The translations under genes were made by a program, and so were the position numbers. Shown here piece by piece: positions 1 to 13,500 of a stretch of 64,000 nucleotides of DNA. Positions within the stretch are counted from its first letter, which is position 1. Each line of letters opens with the position of its first letter. Below the pieces are notes generated by a model. The model was not told the DNA's origin and did not search any database. It saw only the letters and a list, made by a program, of their open reading frames with translations. Location of the stretch: positions 56,524,477 to 56,588,476 of the forward strand of contig CM069590.1 of assembly GCA_035771175.1 (NCBI GenBank). The letters are read 5' to 3'. This stretch comes from Paratinospora sagittata (Eukaryota > Streptophyta > Magnoliopsida > Ranunculales > Menispermaceae).

Positions 1-16
1 TTCAATATGGAATTAG

Positions 17-2007
17 GGGCAAGCTTCAGAATGGGCACTGCTGAGAAGGCATTCATCTGAAGATCTATTTGGTGTACAAATATGTGGGGCATATCCCGAC
101 ACTGTTGCACGCACCGTTGAGCTTATAGATCGTGAATGTGAGGTTGATTTTATTGACATAAATATGGGGTGCCCAATTGATATTGTTGTTAATAAAGGTG
201 CTGGATCTTCTCTTCTTACTAAGCCTTTAAGGATGAAGAACATAATAGAGGCTGCTTCTGCCACAGTGGACAAACCCATAACTGTCAAGGTACTTGTTTC
301 TTAAGGGTTATCTTATGGCTGAAAAATCTCAAATGGAAGATTTGTATGGCATGAGGATTAGCATGAGTTTATATTTAGAAGCAGCATGTTTTTAGTCCTT
401 TTCTTTTTGGGGTGGGGAGGTGTGGTTGTATTTTTTTATTTTTTATTTTTCTGGTAGTTGGAGATATAAGGATGTCTAAAATACCTGAATTTTCAACTTC
501 ATGTGTTCACCTGAATTTTCAACTTCATGTGTTCACCTGAATTTTCAACTTCTGTTGTTTATGTCATAGCTTTATGCTGTTGTGTTCTCCCATCACACTG
601 TTATGAAATATGTTGCTGCACTCTTTGCCTGTCCCAGGTACGAACAGCTTATTTTGAGGGGAGAAATCGTATTGACTCATTGATAGCTGACATTGGTAAG
701 TGGGGAGCTAGTGCTCTAACAATACATGGCCGGTCACGCCAGCAGCGTTACAGCAAACTAGCAGATTGGGATTACATATACCAATGTGCAAGAAAGGCCC
801 CTGATTCATTGCAAGTCCTGGGAAATGGTGACATTTTTTCATACTTACATTGGAACAAACACACAAGTGACTGCCCCAAGCTTTCAGCATGCATGATTGC
901 TCGAGGAGCATTGATTAAGGTTATTAGTCTTTTGAAGCTCTGTTCATCTCTATAATGAATGGGTCTTCTATGAATTCTTTAATCGTTATATTCAATTTAA
1001 AGTAATTTCTTCTCCTTTAAAATACGCGATTTTGTTTGTTAAGTTTGATGATTAGGGACCCATGGATAATTAAGTTTTCCCGTGCAGCCTTGGATATGTA
1101 CTGAAATCAAGGAACAGAGGCACTGGGACATCACAGCTGATGAACGATTGAATATTCTAAAGGATTTTACCCGTTTTGGCCTTGAACACTGGGGCTCTGA
1201 TACAAAAGGTATATGTTAATCATGCATTGAATGAAAGCAGCTAATATTTGCACATTGGATTTAGATTTGTGTTCATTGAAATCATATTCACTGTGGTTTA
1301 TAGAATATGTATAGCAGCATGTTGCATTGCATTTGGTCAACTAGATAGTGAGCATTTTTCGTTGTGGTTTATTTAAATTGTCTTGATCTGGTGAATCTTC
1401 TTATGTGCTTACTCATTCTACAAGGTTCTGAGCCTGATGCTTTGCCACCCATCACCTTCTAACAATGAGACATAAGATCCTTTCTAACAGCTTGAGCATA
1501 ATTTTACATTTCATCAAGTTATTCCATAACTCCAATTTCATGTTTATTACTCTGAAAACTTTCTATGAAATCAGAGGCGTGATCTTGTCTCAAAATACCA
1601 TCATCGTGAAGTTCACTAATGTCTTATCTACAGGAGTGGAGACAACGAGACACTTCTTGTTAGAGTGGCTTAGCTACACATGCAGGTACATCCCTGTAGG
1701 TCTATTGGATGTTATCCCTCAACAGCTGAGCTGGCGTCCACCTAGCTACTACGGTCGCAATGACCTGGAGACACTTTTGGCCTCTGATTCTGCAGCTGAC
1801 TGGGTATGAACCTGAAGTGTTTTAACTTGGTTTTTAATGCATATAAATCATGCTAAACACTGTATTTATTTTCGTTAATGATATTTGTTTGTTTCACTCC
1901 CCATGCAGATAAGGATTTCTGAGATGTTGCTCGGCAAGGTTCCTGTTGGCTTTACATTTGCTCCTAAACATAAATCAAATGCCTATGACAGAGCAGAAAA
2001 TGGGTGA
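17..2007 (+). CDS. DUS3: tRNA-dihydrouridine(47) synthase, DUS3 type (3' part, 5 exons)
   Basis: FMN-dependent enzyme that reduces uridine to dihydrouridine, at position 47 of tRNA in the DUS3 family. Exons read as 17-289, 638-919, 1088-1208, 1634-1803 and 1909-2007; every visible intron is GT-AG and phases agree. The first exon holds the flavin-enzyme core with the NMGCPID motif, whose cysteine is the family's catalytic residue, followed by GAGSSLL. The second holds [13 protein letters not shown], the HGRSRQQRY motif and the NGDI phosphate-binding turn. The last three encode the C-terminal tRNA-binding part, ending in DRAENG just before the stop, the usual end of the plant protein. The N-terminal half, including the CCCH zinc fingers normal for DUS3, lies left of the window. 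The exon at 17 is preceded by an AG acceptor and an in-frame TAG, so intron sequence precedes it. Identification is strong; a different DUS subgroup is unlikely given the NMGCPID and C-terminal sequence. Confidence 0.93.
484..553. repeat. 26-bp tandem repeat, 2.7 copies
   Basis: The unit starting CCTGAATTTTCAACTTC recurs at 484, 510 and 536, the last copy incomplete. It lies in the DUS3 intron about 85 bp upstream of the exon at 638. Confidence 0.95.
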
Positions 2008-4267
2008 GTTTTGGTCATCTGATGTCCTACAACTTCACTTGATTTTCATATCATTGTGCTTGAAACAGGTGAAGTTCCCAGCTGACCCCGTTCTTTTTTC
2101 CTCAAATTTTTGCAACGACTAATATTTTGTATTCCTAGAGGGGATGCCAAGCAAAAGCATTTATCTCAAATAATGTACAAACATTGTATTTATTTAATAT
2201 TTTTAGTCTGCCAAATGAACCAAAGTCGCACAAAATGTCCCATTGAGTTAAAGAGGTTGCTTGGAACCCAGAAAACTTTTTTTTTGTGGTGCTGTCAGAA
2301 TGGTCTTCCTACCTGAAACAATTGGTTAATAAATAACGATGACAAGGAACGGTTGATATATGTGTGTTCTAAAGTTGATAACTTCTATAACTTATATTAT
2401 ATGATGTTATGCGACTTATGTGTTATGATATGATATAAATTTGTTTTCGTTAATGTTTAGTTTGCTTGTCTTTTGAATTTATGGTTCATTGATTGATAAT
2501 AAATTTATAATTTTTTTTTTTTTGCATTTTTGCGCCTTGCGTTATTCAGGCGCGCCTCAAGAGTCAGAGGTGTCCCTCGCCTTGAGTGTGCTAGTGCTTT
2601 TAGTAACATTGGTTGATACACTAGAATTTAACAAGTAGTTCATGTCTGGAACTATACACTGCATGGCCAATACATGGTTATAGCTATTTCTACATGGCCA
2701 ATAAAATCTGTTAAAGAAGAGCATTACTTCTTATCATGAGGCATATTGTATTCTCATATACGTGGTTGACTATTGTTGTTTTGTTCTGTTTTTGTTTTTA
2801 GCTTTAAAATTTTGTTAGGGGCCGTTGAATTTTGACTTGATACAAGGATGAAAGAAGAAGAAACAATCAACGTTGAACTTTGTCAAAACTATAATTTAAA
2901 GTAGCGTAGAAGTGAATTCTTATAGCTTTGTTGAGTTGAACAATTGAATTTCATAGCTTAAATGTAAAGTCGACCAGCAGAAGGGGCCTTGGAATGATGT
3001 TGGTATTGACGTTGGTTGTGCTTGGTTCTAATGTTCTGGATAAGAATGATAAAGTGATTCGTCAAACCTCGTCATCTTTAGATTGTCTCGAGCACTAGTA
3101 GCATGCCAGCATGTAATTTATAAAGAGTTATCATCAAGCCAACACCACCATGTTGCTTCCTCTTTATGGAAACGTCATTTTTGGATTTTGGAACTTAATT
3201 ATCTTTAATTATAATGGGACAGTTATTACCATCCTACCAAGATTATCTATTCGATCAAATGGTGAGAAAATTAGGGCAGTAGAGATTTTTTTTTTCCCAT
3301 TTTTTTTGCCAATCAAACACTGAAAGGTATCATTTTTTTAAAAAAATTATTATTTTTTTTAAAAAAATTATATTTTTTCACTACTTATCAAACACATCCT
3401 AAGAAAACTTTTAAATAAGAATTGTAGTTAGTTTACTACTGGAGTTGCTAGGAAGTGCCCGTCGCAATTAAATTGCACCGGCAAGGCTTGAAATCTGGTG
3501 GGACCAATCTTTAAATAACAATCTAAAAAACCTTAAATAAAATATAGATGTGTCCATGCAAAGAATTGGGAGCGGGGAGACAGTAAAGTTGTGACAAATG
3601 ATTTTGGCAAATGTAATTTTTGGGCATTTTGGCATTTGGCATGTAGGTGTTTTCGTCTCAAACTATTATTTTGGCAAATGTAACTTTAGAAGTTATTTCA
3701 AAATGTGTTACACCTAATTTCCCATTTGACAATCTACCCAAACAGGCCAAAATATATCGTTCATGATTAAATTTCACAAAAAAAAGAAAGAGAGAGGCTT
3801 AAAAAGTGGATAAATTTTGACTAATTACTCGTATCTTACAAAGAAAGCAACAGTTCAGAATAAGATCATCAAGAAACAAACATGGCCCATTCAATATTTC
3901 TTTTCCTTCTTATCAGATTCGGACCTTCTGTTTGGTTGCTGTAGTTACACCAACATTCATAGTAAAATTAATATTATACAAACAGAACAGAAAATAAAAT
4001 AAAAATAATTTTTTTTTTAATTTATTTCAATTTTCATTTGTCTTAAGCTCTTGCCGCCCCCACCATAAGCACGAGAGCAACCCGCGGAAATCAAATCCCT
4101 TGCGCTCAGCTCTTCTTCTTTTTCTTTTATTTTTGTCCTTTTATTTTATTTTATTATTATTTTGTTTTTTTGGTGCTTTCCATTTGGAGTAGGAGACAAA
4201 AGTAGTAGCAAAGAGAAAAAAGAAAAAAAAGTAGTTAATAAAGAAATCATGAAATGTATGTTTCCTC
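2008..4267. other. Intergenic, DUS3 3' flank to RCC2-type promoter
   Basis: No coding sequence seen. The stretch is AT-rich with long T and A runs (2508-2523, 3287-3410). A GC-richer patch at 2530-2605, with repeated gcgcct and cgcctt words, resembles old transposon debris but I cannot assign it. The DUS3 3' UTR and polyadenylation site must lie in the first few hundred bases. Confidence 0.6.
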
Positions 4268-4275
4268 TATTTAAA
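4268..4275 (+). promoter_or_regulatory. Candidate TATA box of the RCC2-type gene
   Basis: TATTTAAA lies about 280 bp upstream of the ATG at 4552 and is followed by a CT-rich leader, a common plant core-promoter arrangement. Position and composition are the only support. Confidence 0.4.
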
Positions 4276-4551
4276 GTCATCTTCTTTTGCAATTTCCCCC
4301 AATTTCTCATTTGCTTCTTTCCTCTTTGCTTCTTTCGAGGGTTTGTGTTTCCTTCTTCTTCTTCCGCTGATAATCGCCAGATCCAGAACCCTCGGCTCCT
4401 CCCAGCACCAAAAACGACCGTTGAATCCCCCCTCCCCTCCCCATTTCCCGCCCTTTTTTAGTAAAACTAGCCGTTAGTTTTCAAAAAAGAGGCGCGGTTG
4501 TTTCCGTTTGTTTGATAGTTGCTTCGGTTAAGGTTAGTTTTTTGAGCGGAA

Positions 4552-7500
4552 ATGTCGGTTGCTGAAGCGGAGCAGAAGAATACTGAAGAGAAGAAGGAGG
4601 AGGAGAAGAGCGGAGAGCTGTTGTTCTGTGGTGGAACGAGTTGGGACACTATTGGTAAGAAGGGCTCGCCGGCCGACGGCAATTTGATATCTCCGACTCG
4701 GTTGCGACCGCTTCTTGGTGTTGATATTCGTTTTGTGGCTTCTGGTTGCAGTGAGTTTCTGGTCTTTGATTTTTTTTTTGAAATCATTAGTGTTTGGTAT
4801 TAGTTTGTGATTATCTATTTATTTTTTGTACTGGTTTGATTTGTGATGGGTGTTGTTGATGATGCCTCCATTTAGCTTCGGTTCATTGCGTGGCGTTGGA
4901 TGTTGAAGGTCGCTGCTATACCTGGGGACGGAATGATGTATTATTCCTCAAAGCTTTTACCTTTTTGTTGTTTTGTTTGTTTGTTCACGGATTGTAGCAT
5001 TTACTTATGAAATATATTGGCGTGCAGAAGGGGCAATTGGGACATGGGGACAGGATTCAACGTGATAGGCCTACAGTAGTGTCTGAACTATCAAAGTAAG
5101 TTGTTAAATTTTTATATATTTATTTATTTTTGTTGTTCTACGAAATGTGTTAATAAGTTGGGACTTGGGAGCACAAGATATGGTTGCATTGTTGGGGGTT
5201 TTTCTTGAAAATTTTAAGTTTAAAATGTACGAGTGTCATTACATGTGCATCCATTTCATAAGAAATTAAGAATATGATCAACATGAAAAGCTTTGATGTC
5301 TGAGTCAGTCATGATAGGATTACTCATTATTGATCGGATACTTTGATGGAGGCTTTTTCCTTCATGCAATGTAACTACTTCACCATGGGCCTTTTGCAAT
5401 AAAAAAAAAAAAAAAGAAAGAAAGAAAGAAAGAAAATGCTTCACCTTGGGATTATGTGTGCATGAGAGTTCATTTACTTAGCTCCTCTCTCGTGTAATGA
5501 CCAGATAAGCATTAATAATAACTACTTCACCTTTGTTTTCCTTTCTGTCTTAAGGTGTTTATTTTGTTGTTCGACTTCCATCAAGTCAGGCATAGAGACA
5601 TTGAAGCCCTAGCTGCATGGTAACAGTGGTCTTAGGTTTCCTTACTAATGGAAAGCCCTGAACACTGATCGACTGCTTGAATGTGTAGTTAAAATTTGGC
5701 CTCTACCAGATGCACTCATTGACTTCAACCAAGATATTGAATTGTACGTTACTTGAAACTTTTTGACAATTAGAATTTTATTGACTTATCATAAAATTTT
5801 ACTGGCTGTAGATATAAAATTGTTAGAGCAGGTGCTGGAAGGGGACATACGGTGGTGTTAACCGAGGATGGAAATTCCTTTTCTTTTGGCTGGAATAAGC
5901 ATGGGCAACTTGGATCAGGTTCAACAAAAAATGGTAATTTCCTCCTCAGATGATGCATATGTTCCATGATCAGTTTTGTGTGGTAGTTACTGTTTGACAA
6001 AATCTTCAATGCGTGGAAATGCATAAAATAAGCTTTAAATGTTCTGGATTGATGTCCTACACATTCCTTTTCTTGTCCTGTCTCTTTTTAGTTAGCCCAA
6101 ATGTTATGTTTGCAACTGAATCCCGTACAGTGAATCAGCTGATCTAAGATTATGCACGGTGAATTAGATAAGACATAATTTTTTTGCCTAGGTTTTTTTG
6201 TGCTTCATGACATTTCGTAGTGCTTTTATAATTATTTTGTGTAATTCTCTAGGCTGTTGCCACTACTTCCATTTGATAAATTATGATTATTAGCATGTTT
6301 TGGAAGATACATGAAGCTAGTATGACACTTCAAAAGAGAACCATTGGCTATTGAGCGCATTGCATATTTGTTAGAATCTTGAATCAGGACTGAATTGTTT
6401 GAGTTTAGCTAATTAAATCAGGATTTGAATCGATTAATTGGAAGATCCATATACATAATTTAATTATGTATAGAAATGTACACAAAACATGGGATTTGAT
6501 TTTAGTTCTGTTAAGTAGTTATTTTAGTTCTAATAGAAGATTCAAAATACTTATGTTTTGTAAAGATGATGTTGTCATTAAGGAGATTATTCTTCCAAAA
6601 ACTAGCTAATTCTGAAATCTGTAACATAATCAAATTATTTTTCATATTAACTCAAAAAAGTGAATACTTATAGTTCATATCGTATGCAACCTTTCTCTAG
6701 TTATGATTTTTTTTTTTAAATAAATGATTTCTGAAAATGTATGTCCTCGTGAAATTAGTTGATAGTATTTTATTTAGGTTAAATGGTGAGAGTCATGCTT
6801 AAAAGTCTCATTCAGTAATTACATAATTTTTTATATTGTTGAAATACATGTAAAATACTTAAATTTGAAAGTTAAAAATAAGATACACGAAATTTATGAT
6901 GTAGAAAATATGCATTTTTAACTCTTAAAACTCTTATGAGATACTCAAATCTTAAGAGTCTGTTTTACTTTTTTTATTTTTATTTTTTTGACTGAAAACA
7001 TAGATAGATATTATATATACGATAAAAGAGTACAAAAAGGAGGGGATGAGTTATCCCACGAGAATTACAACGAAATTAAAATATTGTTCCAGTTCAAAGC
7101 CCAATCTCCAAAACTATACCCTAAGGAGAGTTTGCTAGGACTCGCCCATCCCACAAACAAAAACATACTTTTTTCCCAAACTTTCAGGCTAGAACAAAAA
7201 CTGTCTCGAAAGACTGTACCATTTCTCTCTGCCCAGAGACTCCATAAAACAACAAAAAGCACACAAGTCCAATATTTCTTAACATGGTGATCAAATAGAC
7301 TAACAGGATAACAAAAAAGGGAGCCATCATTAGGGGGGCCAAGTTTCGAGCATCTCCTCATCCATTCTGTCCTGACTTCCTTCACAAAAGCACACTCCCA
7401 AAACACATGGTGAGCAGTCTCATCATTCAATCTGCACAGGCAACACCAGGAAGGGGATGGACAGAAGTTAGAGAACCTCTTCTGAAGCATATCAACACAA

Positions 7501-10500
7501 TTTAGTCTGTTCAGAGCAATGAGCCAATCAAGAGTCTTGATTTGGAGTGGAATGGGAGCAGACCAAATGAAAGTGGAGTATGGAAAAATTGGGTGGTTGG
7601 CTGAGGAGTTATAATGATGTGAAAAAAAGATTTTGAAGAAAACTTTTCAGAGGAGTCCACAACCTAAACAATACGGTCATCAAAGTCCTGCAATTGAACA
7701 TGGCCCAGGCAATCCAGAAGGAGAGGAATCTCCTTTAGTGCATGAGGAGGAAGGTTGCGAATTAGGTGAAGGTTCCAGTTGGGTGAAGCGTCTTGGATGA
7801 TGGGATTAGGATTAATGAAAGATGAAATCGGAGCATTGTTGAACCTAGAGATGCTAAAAATATTAGGGAACAGGACTTTGAAAGGGGCCGAAGCACCCCA
7901 GGTGTCTTCTCAAAAACAGGTAGAAGAGCCATTGCCAACTTTAAACTGGATAGAGAGTAAAAAAGCAAGGTATAATAAATGAATCAATTTCCAAGGGGAT
8001 TTGAAGGATACACGAGAGGAAAGACTGGCATCCCGATTGTTATCTTGAAGGCCATGACGACTTTTGATCACCTTTGCCCAGAGAGACTCCTTCTCAAACA
8101 GGAAGTGCCATAATCACTTCCCAGCCAAAGCCTTGTTTCTTGTAAGAAGATCCCTAATTCCCAAACCACCATGTTTCACATCCAGTTTGACCTTTGCCCA
8201 TTTAACTAGAAATGATCCCTTATCACGGTCCTCATTTTTCCAAAGAAAAGCTCTCATTTTTTTCTCAATGAGAGCAGCAACCATTGTTGGCATACGAAAT
8301 GAAGACATAAAGTAAGTAGGAATTTCTTCCAACACTGACTTGAGTAGAATAATACGGCCACCCCTTCCACCCATCCACCCTTTTACTTATAGTTTGAATG
8401 ACTGGATCCCAAAACAACATTTTGAGTGGGTTGCCACCAAGGGGCATTCCCAAATAGTGCAGAGGCCATGACCCCGTAGAAACAACAAACTCCCTAGCCA
8501 TAAAAGCCACCTCAGCGTTCGGGACATTAATACTGACTAACTGACATTTGGAGAGGTTCACTTTGAGACTCGAGATGAAACAAAAGCTGTTGATAATCTC
8601 CATGACCATTTTTAGGCTGCGACTATCAATCTTTACAAAGAAAAGGCAGTCCACAAATTGTATATGAGAAGCATGGACTTGTCCTTTGCTTTTGAAGTGA
8701 GACCGTCCAGAACATCTGCTACAAGGGTGTTCAGGAAGGAGGATAATGGATCCCCTTGCCGTAACCCTCTTGCCCCTTGAATTTTACCTCTTGGGTGACC
8801 ATTTACAAAAATTGAATAGGAAGCAGTAGATAAGCAACCCCGAATCCATCTCCTCCACCCTGACCAAAGCCCTTCTTCTCCAGCACAAAATCAAGGAAAC
8901 ATTATTTTACCGAGTCGTAGGCTTTGGCATAAACAAGAAGCCTTGTTACTTTGACAAACGATAATCATCCACAGATTCATTGGCGATCAGAATTGCATCA
9001 GTAATTTGACGGTTCATTACAAAAGCCATTTGTGTCTCAGCAACCGTTGAATGGAGAACCTGTCGGAGATGATTTGCGAGGACTTTGGCAATGATCTTAT
9101 AGAGGCTGATGGTGAGACTAATTGGCCGAAAATCACCGACTTTAATAGAGTTGATTTTTTTGGGGATAAGACTAATATAAGTTTCATTGGTGCATTTATT
9201 AATGATACCATCATAAAAGAACTCCTCCATCACTTTGAAGACGTCAGTCTTAAGGATTTTTCAATTTTTTTGATAAAAAAAGCAACGAGAATCCATCCGG
9301 GCCAGGGGCCTTCTCCCCATCACAGTAAAAAACAGCTTATTTTACCTCATCCATATCAAAAGGCCTTTCAAGCCAATGACTCTGGTTTTGGCTGATTTTG
9401 TTCCAGTTGATGCCCTCAATGCCCCAACTGCCCCAACTGCCATTATTATCATCGGCAAACACACTGTAAACGTGGTTGATAATTGTTGACAAATCGCATC
9501 AACATCTTTGACAATTGACCCGTCATCGGTTTCCAACTTAGAGATCAATTTTTTTATTTTCTTATGCTGAGGAGGTGATGGAAGAATTTCGAATTAATTT
9601 CACCTTCTTTAGCCCATTTGATTCGAGTTTAGCCCATTTGATTCGAGCTTTTTGACGGGCAATCCTATCCAGTTTATAGTTTATTGTTTGAAGTTGCAAT
9701 AACAACACTATACGAGTCTGTCTATTACTTTCATCATTGGGATCAAACCCCAATTGGGAATCACTATCCTTAAGATGATGAAGCAACTGTGAACGATAGA
9801 TAGCGTCACAAGTTGCAAAGTTTTTGCTTCACTCTTTTAGCTTGACTTTGAGGAGTTTCAGTTTCAACATAAAACGGTAACCAGCCCAGCCAGGTCCAAT
9901 AAGAATGAGCCACCAGTTTGCAATTAGTTTATCAAAGTTTGGATAGGAGAGCCATGCATGTTCGAATCTAAGTGGAGAGGGACCCCCGACACCAATGGAA
10001 GTATTAAGAGTAACTAGCCAATGATCTGACGTTATCCGATATTCAATTTCCTGCCTGGATAAAGGGAAAATATCCTCCCATCCAAATGAGAACAAGAATC
10101 TATCAAGTCTGGACATAGCTGTAAAATAACGGTTATTAGTCCAAGTGAACTACAAGTTAAGGAGATCTGGATCCCGCAGCTGAAGTTCGTCAATTAGAGC
10201 ATCAAACTCCTTCATACTCGCTGTCATGGAAGAACAATTGTACTATTTTGACATTTTACGAGTGATGTTGAAATCCCCTCCTAAGCACCAGTTGCACGAA
10301 AGAAGAGAAGAAAGACCAACAATCTCATCCCAAAAAGCCTGATGATCATTCCTTGAACAAGGGCCATAAACGGCAGAAAACCACCAATCTGGGTGTTGAT
10401 TACCAACAATTTTAATAGAAATTGAAAAGGACACAACAAACGATTCCAACACATGAATGGTGCGAGTATTCCAAAGAACAAGAATCCCTCCCGACGAACC

Positions 10501-13500
10501 CGTGGTTGGAAGCAATACGCAGTCCAAAAACTTTGACCGCCATATCTGAGAAATTAAGCTGCGAGATATTTCTGACCGCTTAATTTCCTGTAAGGCAACT
10601 ATATTTGGCTTAGTCGAACAAATTGATAGTCAAGACCACAGAACGTACCTTTTTTCGAGCCGTCTGATCTGCATGGTTGTTGTTAACCTCCTTAGCTCTA
10701 TCTGCCCAATAGGAAACTCGATCATTTAGATTTACGAGACACCCATCATCTTCTCTGCTTCCATTCCCATAGTAGGACTCTGAAACATGGTCATCACTCG
10801 GATCCGATGAAACGTCCTTGTTGGATCCTCCTAAGAACCACCCCTTCATTTGCCAACAATTAAAAGAAGAGCCCTCCGGACCATTTCGTGATTTTTGTCA
10901 CCTTTTGTAGACCTTAAGGCCCATATCATTTTCTGCTTTTGATCCACGTGGTTTGTGGGTCTTGGATGGGTTGGATTTGTGAGAAGATGGAATACTGGGC
11001 CCATAATAATAAACACCGTCTTTGGGCCTACCAATATGGTCCATTGTAATGATCTGAATGAGTGAGGTTCCACGTCAGATTGGATTCGATCAACATGAAT
11101 ATCTCCACTTGGCGACCTCTTATGGCGACATGCAGGAGGCGTGATTTAACGTACACTGCGACGTCGCCTGCCACCTGACCCGAGAACAGAGTCTGGCACA
11201 ACACTCCCATTTGACGTGGCCGTACACACGTCTTTCATTCATCGTCGTCAACTCCGGCGAGAAGGAACTTTAGCACCAGCTCTTGAGTGACTGCCGATGA
11301 GCAAAACTTCATGTTGTTTCAGCTGCTGGGAATCTAGATTATTGTCGTGAAAATCACTCTCCACCGAGATCCATCTTCGCTGAAGGTTGAAGATCCATAA
11401 ATCCGTACACCAGTCACCATCCGTGATTTTGATGAAAGCCGACAAAAAATCAGATGGATGACCCACGACCTTCATGATTGCCATTTCCATGGAGCGCCCT
11501 CGAACAGTGGTTGAGGCAATATCAAGCATATCTATACACATGTTCGCAATTTTACCAAGGATTTCCATCTTCCATCGATCTAGCGTGATGCCTTCCACGC
11601 CAATCCAACCATTTCGACAAGAGATCATCATATCTTTTCATTGTAAGTCAGCTGTCCAGATTTGGAAATGGATGTTTGTCGTCAACTCAACCACTTTTCC
11701 TCGAGTAAGCGAGAGAGCCTCCTCAGTGCTTTGGCAACGAAGAATCGCTCGAGCAACATCAAGGAGAACTAGACGAACATCATGACCAACTATTTTTTGG
11801 ATCTCCTTTTCGATCTCGTCCCAAGTGAACTCATCAGATTTCCGAGTGACCAAAACCTCATGAGGTCGCGTGGGTAACTTCGTCTGGTAGTTTGCTTTAC
11901 CCTTTACGTTTTCCATCATAGATGCCTCAGCCGGATTCAAAGCATCCTTTAGAACCTCATTCAATGGAGGAACTGCATCGATAATACCCTCATGCAAGCT
12001 AACCTAATGATCTTCCTTATTACCAAACATGTCCTTATCAGAACCTTTACTAGACGAAAATCCATCACCTTGAAAAATGGCTTTTAGACCATCAGCCATG
12101 TTATGCCACCCAGTTCCTTCAGGTTCGTCCGAGACATAGATGGAGCGGTGAGTGCCATTCTCAACCTTAGTGAACCAAAGAAAGCTCCCTCGTTGGTTCG
12201 AGTAGGATTCAACCAACAAAACGTGGTTGAGACCCTTGAGAACCTTTTTAAAACCATTGTTTCTCTGTGCAAGCCTAAACCGCCCATCTCCCATTAAAGG
12301 TAGAGTCAGACGATGATGACTGATGGGATCGGTTTTGGTTTCGAGAATCGATCTTTCCTCAAGAAACATCCATTCTTGTCCACGAGAAGGCGTCACGTAC
12401 AGTAACTGGTCCACTAGTTTGTCTAAGAACCGGTTGTCTCTTCCTTCTTACGACCTTCCAGTCTTCCTCTCTCTGCGTCTCCTGCTATTGTACTCAACGT
12501 TGCCGCCTACCGCCCTTCTCCAATCTCCGGTTGTTTTATTTTTTATAATTTACTATAAGATTGAGATGCATTCAGATTCATGTTATGGATTTGACAATTT
12601 TCTTTGAAGTGAATTATAATTGTAAGATCCACATATTCAAATCGAGATTCTTATTGTCATGGTAGAATGATTGGAAAAACATGGTCTGATGAATGCTCAC
12701 AATTGAGAGCACGCACGATGCACATAAATACACGAACTCATAAACTAGTGAGTTTATGAATTGTCTTGATTCTTATTTTGTTTTGTTTGTATTGGGGGGT
12801 GAACCGGTCTTAATGGTGAATAATGTAGGTTATTTTCTTCGTATTTCTTGTCTATTTTCTGTTAAAAGAGTCACAATCATTTAGATTTTTTTCTTCACAT
12901 AGAACTATAGAAGAACTTAAACCCTGGAAGAGGCGCTATTGTTTGAGATAGTGATGTATTAAATAACAACCCTAAGATAGTTCAATTGCCCTATGATTGG
13001 TTCCTACTGGCATATCTTAAATGAATCTGAAATATTGTTTTTTTTTTTCTTTTTTTTTTTTTTTTAAGATCTGATGGTATGATAAATTCTCAAACTAATT
13101 TTTCATCATTTTCATTAGTTGCGTGCAAAAGATGTGTACATCATATGTATGGCCATTAATCCTAAAGTCATTCTTGTATGTACAATTGCATTTACAATCA
13201 TGACCTTCCATGTCCAATTATGAACAGGAGAAACATGCCCCTTTTGGTTGCTTTGTTTTTGCTAATGTGACCCTAGGTTTTTTTTCCTCACTACTCGAGT
13301 TTTTCTTCCATGTGCCACAAAAGCATTCTTCTCCTTCTTTTTCTTTTTTGGATGGGAAATGAGAAAAACTTTAGTAGTATAAAGACTGACAAAAACATTC
13401 TGATCATAGTTGTCAGAATTGTGAATTAGAATTAATGTTTGGGAATTTGGTGAATCAAATTGGGTTCAAATCAATTAATTGTAAGATTTATGACTGTCAT

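Larger units (their letters stand above)
6985..12530 (-). mobile_element. L1-type non-LTR retrotransposon (LINE), decayed, in RCC2-type intron 4
   Basis: About 5.5 kb on the minus strand with the order expected of plant L1 elements: a gag-like ORF1, then ORF2 with AP-type endonuclease, reverse transcriptase and a C-terminal zinc-knuckle region. All frames are interrupted by stops and shifts. The T-rich tract at 6961-6989 fits the 3' poly(A) tail read on this strand. TGTTTTAC/T at 6961 and again at 12533 is a possible imperfect target-site duplication, so both ends are approximate. It is antisense to the host gene and lies wholly inside one intron. Confidence 0.88.
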
